Assembly (NCBI GenBank): GCA_000469685.2
Contig: LS997564.1
Location: 27,624,959 to 27,688,958 of the forward strand
Length of the DNA: 64,000 nucleotides
From: Haemonchus contortus
Taxonomy: Eukaryota; Nematoda; Chromadorea; Rhabditida; Trichostrongylidae
Direction: 5' to 3'
Shown piece by piece: positions 1 to 12,100 of the stretch. Made by a program: the position numbers and the translations under genes. The stretch's first letter is position 1, and every line of letters starts with the position of its first letter. Below the pieces are notes generated by a model. The model was not told the origin of the DNA and searched no databases. It saw nothing but the letters and a program-made list of their open reading frames with translations.

Positions 1-750
1 GAGCAGCTGAATGTAAGAGCATTCGACAACGTTGGATACCATCTGAATTTCGATCGAGTCGCAGCTGCACGAGGTAGGATTTCTCGTGCGACAGGTGAGC
101 ATATAAGTGTAAATGTTAGAAAAATCAACTTTTTCCAACATTTACACTTTATGCTTTACACTACAGCCGCAGAGATGACCGATTGAGGCCGAGGATCAAG
201 AGCTCGAACCCTTCATCGTTCAGTCGCAGCCAAAACGCAGGTCGGTCATCTCGTTCTGAAAATGAAATCGGCTGTGTCTTAGCCGCCGTAGCCCTACCTG
301 AGGTCACGGTTTTCAAACGAGGGAACTTTGATGAGTTTATCACGAAATGCACGATGAAATACCAAAAACTTTGTATTTCATCATCAGAATTCACGATGAA
401 ATACCAAAATCTGCATTCCATTCTACTCGCACCCCGGAGGCTGATTTTCTGCCAATTGATTTCGATTGATTGATTGATTTCGCCGTCAAATCTACCCTGC
501 AGTAGCGATTCTTGTGTAAGAACTTTTATGATGATAGCCAAGCCACCATTGACTTCCAAGGACCATGCTCTGAATCGCGACTCGCGGATTTCGAAGCCAA
601 TGTCGAAAACGTGAGATGAGATGATTGCTGTATTTGGACTGACTGAAACTCAGAGACCGAACCGTGAGTGCACTCATCTTGGATCTAGTCATGTGCTTTA
701 CAATGTCACAATGCTCCCACGTATGCTGGTGTAGGGTCATAATGTCGTTA
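1..750. other. No supported gene; short repeats and a hairpin
   Basis: I see no gene here. Open frames on both strands overlap each other and match nothing I know. The stretch holds a 20-bp hairpin at 105-149 and, at 330-420, two direct copies of CACGATGAAATACCAAAA with an inverted GTATTTCATC between them. It leads into the RTE element that follows and may be part of its decayed 5' region. Confidence 0.4.
105..149. repeat. Near-perfect 20-bp inverted repeat (hairpin)
   Basis: Arms 105-124 and 130-149 are reverse complements with one mismatch, separated by the 5-nt loop TCAAC. The arms contain GTGTAAATGTTAG and its complement. It could be a remnant of a foldback element or an RNA hairpin. Nothing else indicates a function. 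Confidence 0.75.
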
Positions 751-753
751 CAT

Positions 754-3034
754 ATGAACAAAAAGCCTGTCGGTGTACGTTACATTAGTGATCGCGTAAT
801 AAGAAGCGTAGAAGCAGAACTTCTTATGGATAGAAGACGTCTTAGCCTCATTCAAGCGCACGCTCCGACTTCTGCAGCAGCAGACGACGAGCTCGAGGGA
901 TTTCTGCACGAAATAGAAGCTGCAAGGTTAACTACAAAAATAAGGCGATGCTGGAATCATTTGCGGTGATTTCGGTGCAATCATTGAAGCTCAGGAGACA
1001 AAAGAATTGCTTGCGGAAGAACTGGTAACCAGGATTACCGTGGTATTTCGCTGCTTTCATTCTGCGACTCCAATAATCTTGTTATCGCCAGCACATTTTT
1101 CAAGAATAGATTTGGAAGAAAGTGGATCGGGCAATGGGATTTGGAAGTAATCATCGGATGGCGCGAATAACTTTGTCTATGTGCATGAAATCTGCTCATT
1201 TCCTGCAGAAGTGAGGACCACTACCTCTGCGTTTTACAAGCTCAAGCAACAAGCAGCAATGGCAATGCAGCTACGTCCGGCAAATGGCTTTGACTTCCCA
1301 AGTTTCGTGAAAACTGCGTGTGATTGCATAGCTATGACACAAATATGTCAGGGAAGAGTGGCGCGAATTTTTATCAAAACACCGGTGCCAATGGAAGAAA
1401 GAAGAAAACAGAAGTTTGAATTTAAATTGGATCAATATCTTTTGTGCTATACACGTTACTGTGCAAACAAGTTAGACGGTCAGCAGCCGATAATTTCCGC
1501 AAGCGCAACGGCCAATTCATAAAAAATGCGTCAGATAAATTGAATATAAAGCATGCAAGACATGAGCGAGCGTTGAACATTGACAAATAGCCCAACTCCG
1601 TTAGCCTGATCGTAGCCCAACAACTACTCTACAAGAAGCCATGGTTATTGCAACTACGTTATCTAACGACCTCTGCAGATCCCGTGATGGTCCCTTTATC
1701 TTCTCAGCGATCGGCTCTCTAAGCCGATGACAGCAGACGAGCTCTCTGGTCCATGTAAGAGAGTTCGTGGCGACACTGCCCCTGGAGCTGACGGAATCCC
1801 ATTTCGAGTGACGAAGCATCTGATGCCTTTATGCGCGGAAGACCTTGTGAATGTACTGAATCGGCATTTTGAGGTCAATGAGTTCCCAGAAAGCTTCATG
1901 AAGCAAAAACGATTCTCCTTCATAAAAAGAGCAATGCCTGACTACCAATGTCACATCCTGTCTCAACTTATTAATGGAGAAATGTAATGATTGTTCTGTG
2001 TTGAGAAAACCGCTCAACATGGTCGTACTGACTACCAGAAAGCTTTTGATATAATCGAGTAGAAAATCTTTTTTTAGAAAATGGAGAAGTTTCGAGTGGA
2101 TGACTGAACAGTTACAATGATTAGACAGCTGTATGCTGCCGGGCGATCGTTTTTGCACTAGGCACGATGGCGATAGACACTCAACGTGGTATTAGTCAAG
2201 GCGAATCCTTAACTCCATCGCTATTCATTGTAACGCTTCAAAGGTGTCTTGATGAAATTCACTGGGGCGACCAAGGCACCGGCGAATTGTTTTTGTGCTC
2301 ACCTACAATCGATGGGCTACAAGCAATGCTTAACAAACTCAATGACGTGACCAAGATGGCCGGGCTCAAATTGACTCGAGCAAAACAAAATGGATGTCAA
2401 ACAGCCCTAATAGAAAGCAACTTAAAGTCAAAGCCAATGGTGAAGAAATTGGGTTGGTGTCGTCTTTCGTGTATTTGGGCCAACATGTACTTTTTTCCAA
2501 AGATCATGGACAAGGAAAAAATTGAAAGAAACAAAGGATAAGCGTTCTGTGGACCATTAACAGAAAAGCCCGAGCCCTGTTGAGGAGCCGAATGAAACCG
2601 CTTATGACTAGGCGACGCTTCTTTCACACCTCCGTATTACCCACTCTGCTGGACGGATGTGAAACTTGGGCCTAAACCAGGGCAGCAGAAGATCGTACTA
2701 GAAAATGTCGACGGCTAATGGAGCGCCAAATGTTAGATCTCTGACTCCATGACAGAGTATTATCATACGCAGTATTGCGAGCAAGGACTAAACATAAGGG
2801 TGCGGTCGTCGAAGCCAGAATTAATGATATAGACCAGACAATGTGGGAAGTAAGGCTGATGAAGTGGAAGCCCTATGATAGTAGATCAATGAGACGACCT
2901 CTTTACAATGAGAAGCTGATTTCAATATGTTTGCGGGAGCAGAAGGGAAGAACACTGCAGCAACTTATGGATGGTTCCAGATCATGACCCGTTCCTCAGT
3001 TTGTGCCACATGAATAACGGAAATAAATAAATAC
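754..3034 (+). mobile_element. Decayed RTE-type non-LTR retrotransposon
   Basis: Pieces of one non-LTR element in the right order but in shifting frames with many stops. Near 790-960 there is an AP-endonuclease strand (RLSLIQAHAPTSAAADDELE, typical of RTE), then GDFGAIIEAQETKE and NTFFKxR-like TFFKNRFGRKW near 1090-1130. Reverse transcriptase follows: PGADGIP near 1780-1800, DYQKAFDIIE near 2030-2060, and RGISQGESLTPSLF near 2185-2230. The FADD catalytic block that should follow is missing, apparently by deletion. The C-terminal part (VLPTLLDGCETW, then the 2775-2987 frame) resembles the RTE tail. A simple AATAAATAAAT tail near 3020-3034 marks the likely 3' end. It is not functional. Confidence 0.8.
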
Positions 3035-3149
3035 ATATATCCAAAATCATAGGCTGCGAAATAACCTACTCAAACCTTTACTTATATCAAAGCTGGAAGG
3101 TTACTCTAAAACGGGGCGCAGGCGCTACTGAAAAATCTCAGAGAAGGGA

Positions 3150-4450
3150 ACTTTGATGACTAAGTGGAAGCACTACAGTCGAAGTTCAGGTACAATGATT
3201 CTTCGATGCAAATCAAGGCATATATGGATCTCAAACGACTCAGGAAATTTAGAGACGTAATGAGATACTGCCTCGAATCGGAAAGGCTAATAAGAGACGC
3301 CCTTCCGGAGGCATCGTAGGAAAAACTCTCCGTAGGAGCTGGAGAGTTGGTAAGTATGACTGACTGAGTGAGTATCCCCAACTCTACATAATGGTGGAGA
3401 TTGTTCTGAAAGGCTTTGCTCGTGAAATGGTAAAGAACATGGCTCAAAGATGTGAACGAAGCAAAGAAGTAGCAACGGTAATGCGAAATGCTCGGAATGA
3501 AATCGACAAAGTCGCCAGGAAGGCGGAAAGTGCATGGCTTACCACAGCGGAAAAGCAAGATGCTCTCAGATTCGCAGCGACACAACAGGAATACCAACAG
3601 CAAAGAAAAGTCACAAATGAAAACGGACAAACAGAAACCCGTCATGAAGTGCTAAACTTGTAACAAACTAGGACATCTGAAAAGAGACTCCATACTGCAA
3701 AAGAGACGGAGAACCATGGACAACGTGCCCAAAACGCAGCCACGGGCAGAACCAGCAAAAATTTTCACTGCATCCATCAAGAAGTGGATGCGTAGATCGC
3801 AGAAATCACGAGCTACAGCGAGTAAATGGGAGAATTCATAACGACAAAACTCGCTGTTCTTGGGATGACACGCAAAATGTAGTTATGTAGAGAATAAGGA
3901 GGGACCGTCAAGTGGTCAACATGTTAAAACGATCTACTTGTTTAATCTATTTCTAACGATCTATTTCTACGCCTGTATAAGGGGGCACCGTCGCCATTCG
4001 TGTTCATTATTTTTTTACTGCTTCTTTGGAGTATTGCTCCCCTCCCCGCTGTTGTTTTTTGGTATTTTTTTTATAAATCTGTTGTCCTTTTGCTCGCCGG
4101 CCGCATCTGACTTGTCCAACCAAACCCGCGCAAGGTAAGGTTGAAGCCACAGTTAAGCACAGGCTCTCAATCATAGTGATCCCTTACACATGCTTCAAGG
4201 AGCAAAGTATGCTGGGTTCGATTTGATCAACACAGACCAGCGTTTGGTGCCTCTGGCAACAGAATGTCCTCCAAAGATGCAATCAGACTGACCTCGCAAA
4301 CGATCGGTGGACAAAAGCGCCGTATCGTCATGTTCGTTATTCAGGGACCGAATATAAGTACCCGGTCGAGCATTAGGATAAGTGAATTTCTAGCCATAGA
4401 AGCAAAGTTGCCATCCATCTTCTAAGAGTGCGATCAGCTCTTGTGCCGTC
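3150..4450 (+). mobile_element. Decayed Ty3/gypsy-like fragment (gag side and a pol linker)
   Basis: Frame fragments near 3160-3300 (FRYNDSSMQIKAYMDLKRL, YCLESERLIRDALPEAS) look like retroelement gag. So does the charged helical ORF at 3391-3663. Just after it, near 3650-3690, is a bro­ken zinc knuckle: CxTCNKLGHLKRDS, with a stop inside and the last Cys changed to Ser. The stretch 4238-4352 is a direct repeat of 7598-7712 and probably comes from the region between protease and reverse transcriptase. No terminal repeats were found. The pieces could belong to more than one copy. Confidence 0.55.
4238..4352 (+). repeat. Direct repeat copy 1 (pair with 7598-7712)
   Basis: About 115 bp shared with 7598-7712 at roughly 93-95% by eye. 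It includes AGACCAGCGTTTG and GGTGGACAAAAGCGCCGTAT. Homology stops abruptly on both sides. It does not behave as an LTR, because gag- and integrase-like sequence lies between the copies without matching LTR ends. I read it as the same internal segment of two related elements. Confidence 0.8.
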
Positions 4451-4451
4451 A

Positions 4452-4834
4452 GTCGCGGTGGAGCTGGATAGCTGCCGTCGAGTAGCACCACTAAGAGCAG
4501 TGGACGATTATCAGTAACGATCCACCTGATATTTTAGTGGGCAGTTGAGCCATTTTACAAGGCCGAACTCTGCGCAAATTTTTTTGCCAACTAGCCTTGT
4601 AAAATCGTGCACCAATCGCGGGTAACTCTTTAGCAGGCTTAGGAGTGGTTCAATCGCGATCAGCTGCTATTGCTAGTTAAAGCGAGTTCAGTGGGCACGG
4701 GATAGGCGCGGAGAAGGCATCCGTGACACAACCACTGACTATTTGTTTTATAAGTACTAGCTAATAAATACAATAGTTAGTACTTTAGAATTTGTTCGAT
4801 TCCGTACTCGCATAAATCGAGACTTTCTCCTCTC
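4452..4834. other. Short gap between retroelement pieces
   Basis: No coding similarity. It contains an imperfect palindrome, AAGTACTAGC ... TTAGTACTT (near 4750-4785), just ahead of the gag-like frame. This may be leader sequence of the following element. Confidence 0.35.
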
Positions 4835-7335
4835 GTGGCGATAATGAATTATCAGATAGAAGATTCTCGCTTCAGACTATGGCTTTCAGACAACGAGAAT
4901 GATAAGAAGAGAGAACAAATGTTGTACTTTGAGAACAGGGATGATGATAGAGTGACCAACCTACAGTCGCATATGGCAACGCTTATGGAGCAAGCTACAA
5001 AAGCCCACACAACACGCGTAGGTAAAATACTCAGTGTCCATGATACAAAATGAGATGCAAGCGCTGCAGACATTGCCAAAGCGAGTCCAACGAGAGATAT
5101 GGAAGGACAATAGAACACGGCAGCAGAAAAAAAGCGTGATGAAGTAGCTCTGACAATCTTAGAACTTGCAAGTGGCAGCTGTGAAATCAAACAGAGAAAT
5201 GCCAAAAATTAACCAATCGATAGTCATCTTCTTCTGTGAGAGAACTACGATTGGGAACAGCTTATGAGTGGGCGGCATAAAGAACTTCAGACACAAGCAT
5301 TACATGATGGTGAGCGTATGAGGATTAGCGCGCATTTTGAATGTAGCGTCAACTGAAGTTGTCGACACAGTAAAGAACTGTTCTGGCAGACATGGAAAAC
5401 ACAAAGAGCCTTGTTCGAATACCCCGGACATGGCCCATCCTGTCGGGCATGAGTGATCTGAAGGTGCTAATGGGCAACCGTTTCATAGAGAACAGCCAAT
5501 AGAAGTGGATAACCCAAGCACTAGCGCAAGTGCCATGAACCAAGTGCGAGAACGAGATCGCCGCAATTGTATCCGAAGGCAGTTATGGAAACCCTGCCCC
5601 GTGGTTCGAAAGAGGGTAGTTGTGTTAATTTTGTTGAAGCTCTGTGAGCCAAACTCAAGAACTCACAGAGACATTCATAAAGTTGAAACAACCCCGGAAA
5701 CGTTCATCGGAAACAGTTTACTTTCTTGAACTTGAAGACTTCACTTGTAAAATATACCCAGATGCGAGTGAAAAAGAATTATACATGATCCGTGCAAGCG
5801 GGTTGATAACACAAGTCACAGAATAGAAAGAATATGTCCAACTCTTCAGCATAGCAGTCTAAACAGGAAGAAGCCTATGAGAGACACAAAAACCTGGCCC
5901 AAAGCATTAAGCGAAGTCAACATGTGGCTAAAGCAATGCGGTTCTTTCTCAGATCAAATCAGGAAAGCAACTTGAGCCCTAGTCAAAGCGGAAACCGCGA
6001 TTATATTGCTTCCTCTGATAATTACAAGAACGAATGCCAGCTTCATCCCGTAGCATGTTCGTTTTGCAAAAAGCAAGGATATTTCAAACGAGACTGCTGG
6101 AAAGCTAGAGGTGCTCGCAGCAAACAATCTCCAGCAATACAAGTGCCTACACCAAGCAATTTGGCGGCTTTCGACAAACAATCTCTGAGTATTAATCAGA
6201 ACGAGAAAGGCCCTAAAGTTCAGATTTTCACCACCCACTAGATAAGTGGGATTGCGGGAAGATCCAACTCAAAGTAACAGCACAGAATGAGCTCTTGGCA
6301 AACAAACAGTAGCCGAAGTAGATCTCTTAGGCATGCCTAGAAATGCTTTACTGGACACGAGATCCCAAATTAGTATCCTACCGCTAAAAATACTGCGAGA
6401 CGCTCAAAGGGCAAGCTTTGACATCGATGAAGATGTAGAAGAAGTTCAATTCCTAATCAAAGGACAATTTATGACGCATCAGGAAATTCAGTGGAGTTCG
6501 AGGGTGCGATTCGTCTCACAGTAAAAACCAAGAATGCAAAACCACAAAGACTGGCTATGTTTATAAGGAAATCGAATGATAACATGATAACTCTCGAAAC
6601 TAATGTTCTGGGAAAATTGAACCTAGTGCTGCAAGAACAGAACGACACAGGGAAGCTGAAAAACCCCTAGAAGAAGAGGTCACGATCAGCGAAGCTTCTC
6701 GGGGCAAATGAAGAGACCTAACAGGCACAATCCCGAAGCGCAACGAGTTGTAGTAGTACGACGAGCTGGAGTGAGCTGTAATAGTGAGCAAAATCAAAGG
6801 GCTCGCGGACGCATGAAACAAAACTACGGCAAAATAAAAAGGTCTCGGAGCGGCCATTTGCCGCGAGGGAGAGAGTGTGCTTGAGGATCGCCATGGGAAA
6901 AGCCTCGTCGACCCATCCTAAACTAGTAAATGAGTGGAATGGAGCCTTCATTGTCACTAATGTCAGCGACAACAGCGCACTAGTTACCCCTATATCGGGT
7001 AACGCTGGGCCGCTAAAAGTGCGTTTTAGCCTACTTGGTAAGTTGCCGGTAGGCACAGATAATGGGCCAGTACAAACTGTCAGAGAGAGAAGAAAAAGGG
7101 GCAGACCTAAAAAGAGTAGAGGTATTTACTCTGAAACGGCGCGTTTCAGAGTCAACGTTGAGCCGCCGAAGGAGACCCAGTGCATCTGTTCCATCCGTGC
7201 ACGTGTAACATCTTCCGCACCAAGGCTCAAACTGCCTCGCCCAGTTTACGTTCCGAAGTCGCTGAGGGGCTTACAGGATCCGCTCGAGAGTTTGAACCCG
7301 CGTAGTCGATGCGTGTGGTTACTAGTGTGGTGAGG
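4835..7335 (+). mobile_element. Ty3/gypsy-like retrotransposon with pol core deleted
   Basis: Gag-like frames run 4835-5830 with stops. The ORF at 5924-6241 carries a zinc knuckle, CSFCKKQGYFKRDC. This is CX2CX4-Y-X4C, so the usual His is Tyr. The ORF at 6333-6524 carries a retroviral-type aspartic protease site, LLDTRSQISILP, where the catalytic D-T-G has become D-T-R. From about 6690 the frame jumps to an integrase C-terminus: ASSTHPKL..EWNGAF..VSDNSALV..PLKVRFSLL at 6890-7040, then RGRPKK. Reverse transcriptase, RNase H and the integrase core are absent, so more than 2 kb appears deleted. No LTRs were recognised. The element is dead. Confidence 0.7.
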
Positions 7336-7597
7336 TTGCTCGCCCAGAATCTATGGGATTTGCCACGCGGATACCTCTGAACTGCTCGAGTGCACGGCTT
7401 GGTGTTAAACTTTATTAATACAGCAAAATACTAACAAGTATATTCCTTCCTCTCCTGCAAATTGTGGAGTTGGATATTGTGTGGTAGGGTATTGTGCATA
7501 TATTGTGTCCGATATTGAGTATTGAGTCGGTTGGATATTGCGGGTACGGTATTGCTGTATTGTGGACCACCAAGTCCAAGATTGAACCGACTGAGAC
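7336..7597. other. Spacer with TATTG-rich degenerate repeats
   Basis: No coding similarity. The stretch 7480-7560 is a degenerate array of GATATTG/GTATTG words (GGATATTGTGTGG, GATATTGAGTATTGAG, GGATATTGCGGG). It looks like slippage-prone low-complexity sequence between two retroelement fragments. Confidence 0.4.
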
Positions 7598-8300
7598 AGA
7601 CCAGCGTTTGATGCCTCTGGCAACAGAATGTCCTCCAAAGGCGCAATCAGACTAACCTCGCAAATGATCGGTGGACAAAAGCGCCGTATCGCCATGTTCG
7701 TTATGTCAGGAGGAGACGGTACGATGGTTCGTGCAACCGACGTTTTCCAGTGGCTTGGATACCGTCTTACTCGAGAAACTCGAAGGAAATCCGGAGTTCA
7801 GCCGTTGGCTGCCAAAATAGTTGTTTCTATTACATTGAGGAAATTGCCGAACAACCACAGCAATATAACCCAACAGAAAAACACCTACCACCACTCAGTC
7901 AACATCGTCAGGGGAGTGTATATAAAATCCGGAACAACAAGTCCTGTTCCCGTTCGGTGTGACAACCTCATCCAAGAAGGAGTTTTCTGAAGAACAGAAC
8001 ACTTACTTCCTGACATGAAATGGAATAAAGAGATCGAGGCGTTACTCTCCGAGTAGGGGGATGTAGGAACCTTTGGGCCAAGGAGATCGTGGAGGTGGAG
8101 TATCGATACGAAGGGAACTTTACCAGTTTGACAAAAGGCTCGCCCACTCTCCGTTCGCGTGCAACTTAGGCGAATTCTGCACGACCTACGAGAGGAAGCA
8201 GTGATCCAAGTAAGTCTAGCTGGGCGTCGTCTATCGTATTCGTCCACAAAAAAAGATGGTACCCTACGACTGTCCAGCTGTCAAGGAGGATGATTACGCC
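7598..8300 (+). mobile_element. Ty3/gypsy-like fragment with start of reverse transcriptase
   Basis: Begins with the 115-bp direct repeat of 4238-4352. Downstream frames give EWNKEIEALLSE (about 8025-8055), then QKARPLSVRVQLRRILHDL.EEAVIQ (about 8130-8205) and STKKDGTLRL (about 8245-8275). This is the usual gypsy order of pol linker, ..ARP.. motif and first RT block (KKDGxxR). The frame is broken by stops, and RT beyond the first block is missing. It lies downstream of an integrase end, so it is a separate copy from the element before it. Confidence 0.6.
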
Positions 8301-9159
8301 GTATCTGAGTGGTCTGTAAGATTACTTGCAGTGATTGTGATGATGAGTATAATGGAGAAAAGCCAAGGCCATTACACGTGAAGAATAAGAAGCTTAAATG
8401 GTATGAAGCGACTGAAGGAGTTTGCTGCCTTAAGGAGTCACCGAAGTCGAACGCACAACGGAGGCGTTTTTGATGTCACCATGGAGGTCGTGACACAAAT
8501 GTAATTATGTGCGCGTACAATCGCGAAGCATTTAAGATACAGGTCAACGCTCCGAAAATGAGTTGTGGGAAAGAATGCCTCTCAATCACACGAAAGCTGC
8601 AATCATATTTGAAGTTGGCCTTCTCACAGAGACTTTGAATGGAGACCTACCCAGCTGACCTGATCGATTGGTACCGTGGCTTACCTGGTGGTTTCGGAGA
8701 AACCACAAAGCTAAGGTAAGTGGTTCTCCCTTCAGTCACCTCTATGCCCTGGGGTCTCAAAATTCAGTGGAGCAGTAGAGATGTTTGGTCGGATAGTCAC
8801 AAATTGTCATTACCCTTCCAGGTTCTGAAGGAGGCGACTCCGACGAAACGTCAGCCTTATAAAGCCTGTGTACAAACCTCGTGAAGAGCTCAAGGAAATA
8901 ACTCAGTAGTAGACCAACTATGCCGGGGTTCATAGAAAGCCGTGTTTTGGAGCTTCTGGGAGTTCTAAGTTGGATGGTGACAGTAAATGTCTGAATGTTG
9001 CCCTCTTCCACACAGAAAACATGTCACGTCAGAATTGGGTGCGTGTTTTGTGGCTTTGCGCTTGAAGACCCCTTTAGGTTAAGAATATTTAGAGATCGTC
9101 AGATCGTTAGAGAGAGAGACAAAAAGTCTTGAGGTTACATAGAAGAGAAGACGAAAAAA
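8301..9159. other. No supported gene between retroelements
   Basis: Open frames on both strands are short and overlapping. The only structure noted is CTGAAGG...GACGAAACGTCAG at 8825-8854, discussed as a decayed hammerhead-like motif. The minus-strand frame at 8757-9011 has no recognisable domain. Confidence 0.4.
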
Positions 9160-12100
9160 CAAGAATTGGTTCGTTTCGCTTCTTAATCATACGAACCATT
9201 GTTAATCATCACCCGAGGCATCTTCAGTGATTAAGTGATGACTATAAAAATGGTGTTGATATCGATGTCACAGTAAAGCATAAAAAGGACGTGAGTAAAT
9301 AGTTTCTACGAAAATAAGTATGCAAATAATGATGTGGAGAAGCACCCAGAAGTCTGGACTACGATGTAGTCGTGGAGTGTAAATATCTTTTCCCGCCCAG
9401 ACACTCTTGAAGGATCGCCAATAGAAGTGGCATGTGTCAAAACCAAACTAGACCCGAGCATTGGGTTAGTTAGCAACATATAAGTATTATTGAAGGAGGC
9501 AATCATTAATCGTATTCTATATCTAACCAAGTAGAACGTAGACTTATTATCTAGAATACATCATAGACAGGCAAATGTTTATGTAAGTATATTGTCAACG
9601 AACTTTTCAATATCTTTAATGTTGTTGGTTATTTTAAATTTGTAAGCAATATATTTATTTCTATATAGACATTGAACAATATTGATAGCAATAAACTCTT
9701 TACTGTATCCATTGGAATTAAGTATAACAGTCATATCCTTCAACTTATTATTGAGTGTATCCCTCATGGAGCAAGTGTTAGCTATCCTAAGTGTTTCGGT
9801 ATATATAACTGAAGCTTTATTATTATCGAATATATTAGAATCTTTATGAGGAAATCTAAGGGTTTTGAATGTAAAGTAGTCAGTTTTATTATATAGGGAA
9901 GTAATTATTCTATTATCCCTAATAGTTATACTTAAATCCAAGTAATTGCTGTTACTTTCGTCGATACTCGTTTTTTTAAATTCCTTCTTTCCATCATAAA
10001 TTCTTTTAAGTTCATCCTCTATTCCTTTTCTCTGATGATGCACCACTAACAAGTCATCCATATATCTGAACGGAATAAACAATTTTTACTATTAAACTCG
10101 CAAGCTGTGTTATAGATGAATTCCATCACGGAACGTGTAAGGTCTGCCAACAGTGGACTAAAGTTACCTCCTTATGGCACCAATTTACTTTGCTTATACA
10201 ATGTTTTATTGAAAAACAATAACTGTTGTTTAATAAACATTCCGTTAAGTATATTAATTCCTGTTTTTTGTACATTCTCTAATTATTATTGACATTTTTG
10301 CCAGTAAAACTTCGAAACCATTAGTGACTATCATACCTTTATGAGCGTTACAAAAACATATTTGGATTGGATTTTGAATGTTCTTTATGATGAGGCCGTG
10401 TTCTAGGTTGGTGAACATATCTGTGACAGTTGTATAAATCTTCAAATCAGGAACGTGTATATTTCTTAACTCTTCACTAATGTTAACATTACTAATGGAC
10501 CACTTATTCTTCATAGATTTTTTTCTGATTCTTATTATATTTGCATGTTTTATAAAATGAGATTTGATAATAGTGAAAATATTGGGCATTTCTTTGACCA
10601 ACGGTAAGTACTACTTTCTCTAGCACCAGTAATATATCTGAACTTTATACGATTCTTATGTAGCTTAGGTAAGGCGTAAATGATCGGAATTGAAGCTTTA
10701 TCCAATATTTTGAGTTTGTTGCGTATTCAAAGCATTTTATGTTTCAATATTAAATTGTATTCATTACTACATTCTATTTTATTATAGGTGTTATTTGTAA
10801 CGCTGTGTAAGAATTTGTTCTCATTTCTATCGTATTTCATTCCCATTTCTTGCATAGCAGTCACTAAATAATATTTCATGCAAATTATCCCATACTTATT
10901 ACTAGCTTTATCAAGTGGACAGAAAACAAAGTCTTTTTTTTATCAGTTCATAGGGAACTGTTTCCTTAGTAGGTTCCAATCTACATATATAAGTTAGTAG
11001 TGGTTTCACTTTATTATGGAATTCTGTATAGAAGTATTAGGTTGAGTCATAAGTCCTCGGACAATGCGATAGTGATGACTTCTAGCGATCATAACTCGGG
11101 AAAGAGGTGACGAAAATGAACGTGCGAGGCATTGTTAGATAGGGTATGGGAAGCTCTTTCAAACGCATACTAGAAGAAACACCTAACTGTTTCCTTTCCA
11201 GCAACTGTGCCTCATGATTTCATGCCGTCGCAACTCCACATCCGCAACACCATCATATTTATTTTTTTATCTGGCCATGAACCCGCGGCAATCGATAGAG
11301 GCATGAAGGACGTTCACAAGCAGGAGGTGTACAATTTACAAATGGCACTAGAAGTTCGCATCGGGCGACTATTCCGTCGAAAATGAAGACCGTCCGGGAC
11401 ACTCACTGAAGTTGGATTTGAAAGTGCTGCGGAGCCAGGTGGGAGCCGATCCGTATCAAACTACTCGTGAACTGGCAGCCACCCTTGGAGAGTCAGTCCA
11501 CATTTCTTCGTGAATTGAAGTCAATCGACAAGGTGCGAAAGCTCGATCCATAGATGCTTCATGCTTTGAAGCAGTATGACATAGACCGCCGCGACGACGT
11601 GGCACTTTCTCTCCTCACGCTCAAGGGCACCACACGTGGCTCGAGTACCTAGTCACCAGCGGTGCGAAGTCGAACCTCTACTCTAACGTTCACCGGCGTG
11701 CTCAATGGATTGACAAAGGTGCGCACGCAGAAGACTCTCCCAAACCCAACGTACACGCCAAGGAGGTTGTGCTCTGATTCTGGTGGAGCGCTCTCCGTGT
11801 CGAATAATGGGAGCTGCTAGACTAAGGATGCACAGTGACCGCACACGTCTACATTACGCAACTGAGGAATTTGAAGGCGAATCCCGAAGCAACACGTCCA
11901 CAGCAGCACAAAGTTTACTTCCAGCACGACAACGCTCGCCCTCACATTGCGAGAACGACCAAAACTGAACTGACGAATTTCGGCAGGACAACTTTACCAC
12001 GCCAACTATGTTCCTTAGATCTGAATCCCTCGTATTACCACCTTTTTCCCCATCTTCAACGTCATCTGGATGGTCAGGACTTTCAAACCCGCGACGACAT

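Noticed and set aside
161..761. Overlapping ORFs of 89-132 codons on both strands
   Set aside because: No domain, no splice context, and they shadow each other. The sequence is repeat-like.
4238..7712. The 115-bp repeats as LTRs of one retrotransposon
   Set aside because: The repeat lacks TG..CA-type ends, primer-binding site and polypurine tract. The 3' copy continues into RT-like coding sequence, which an LTR would not.
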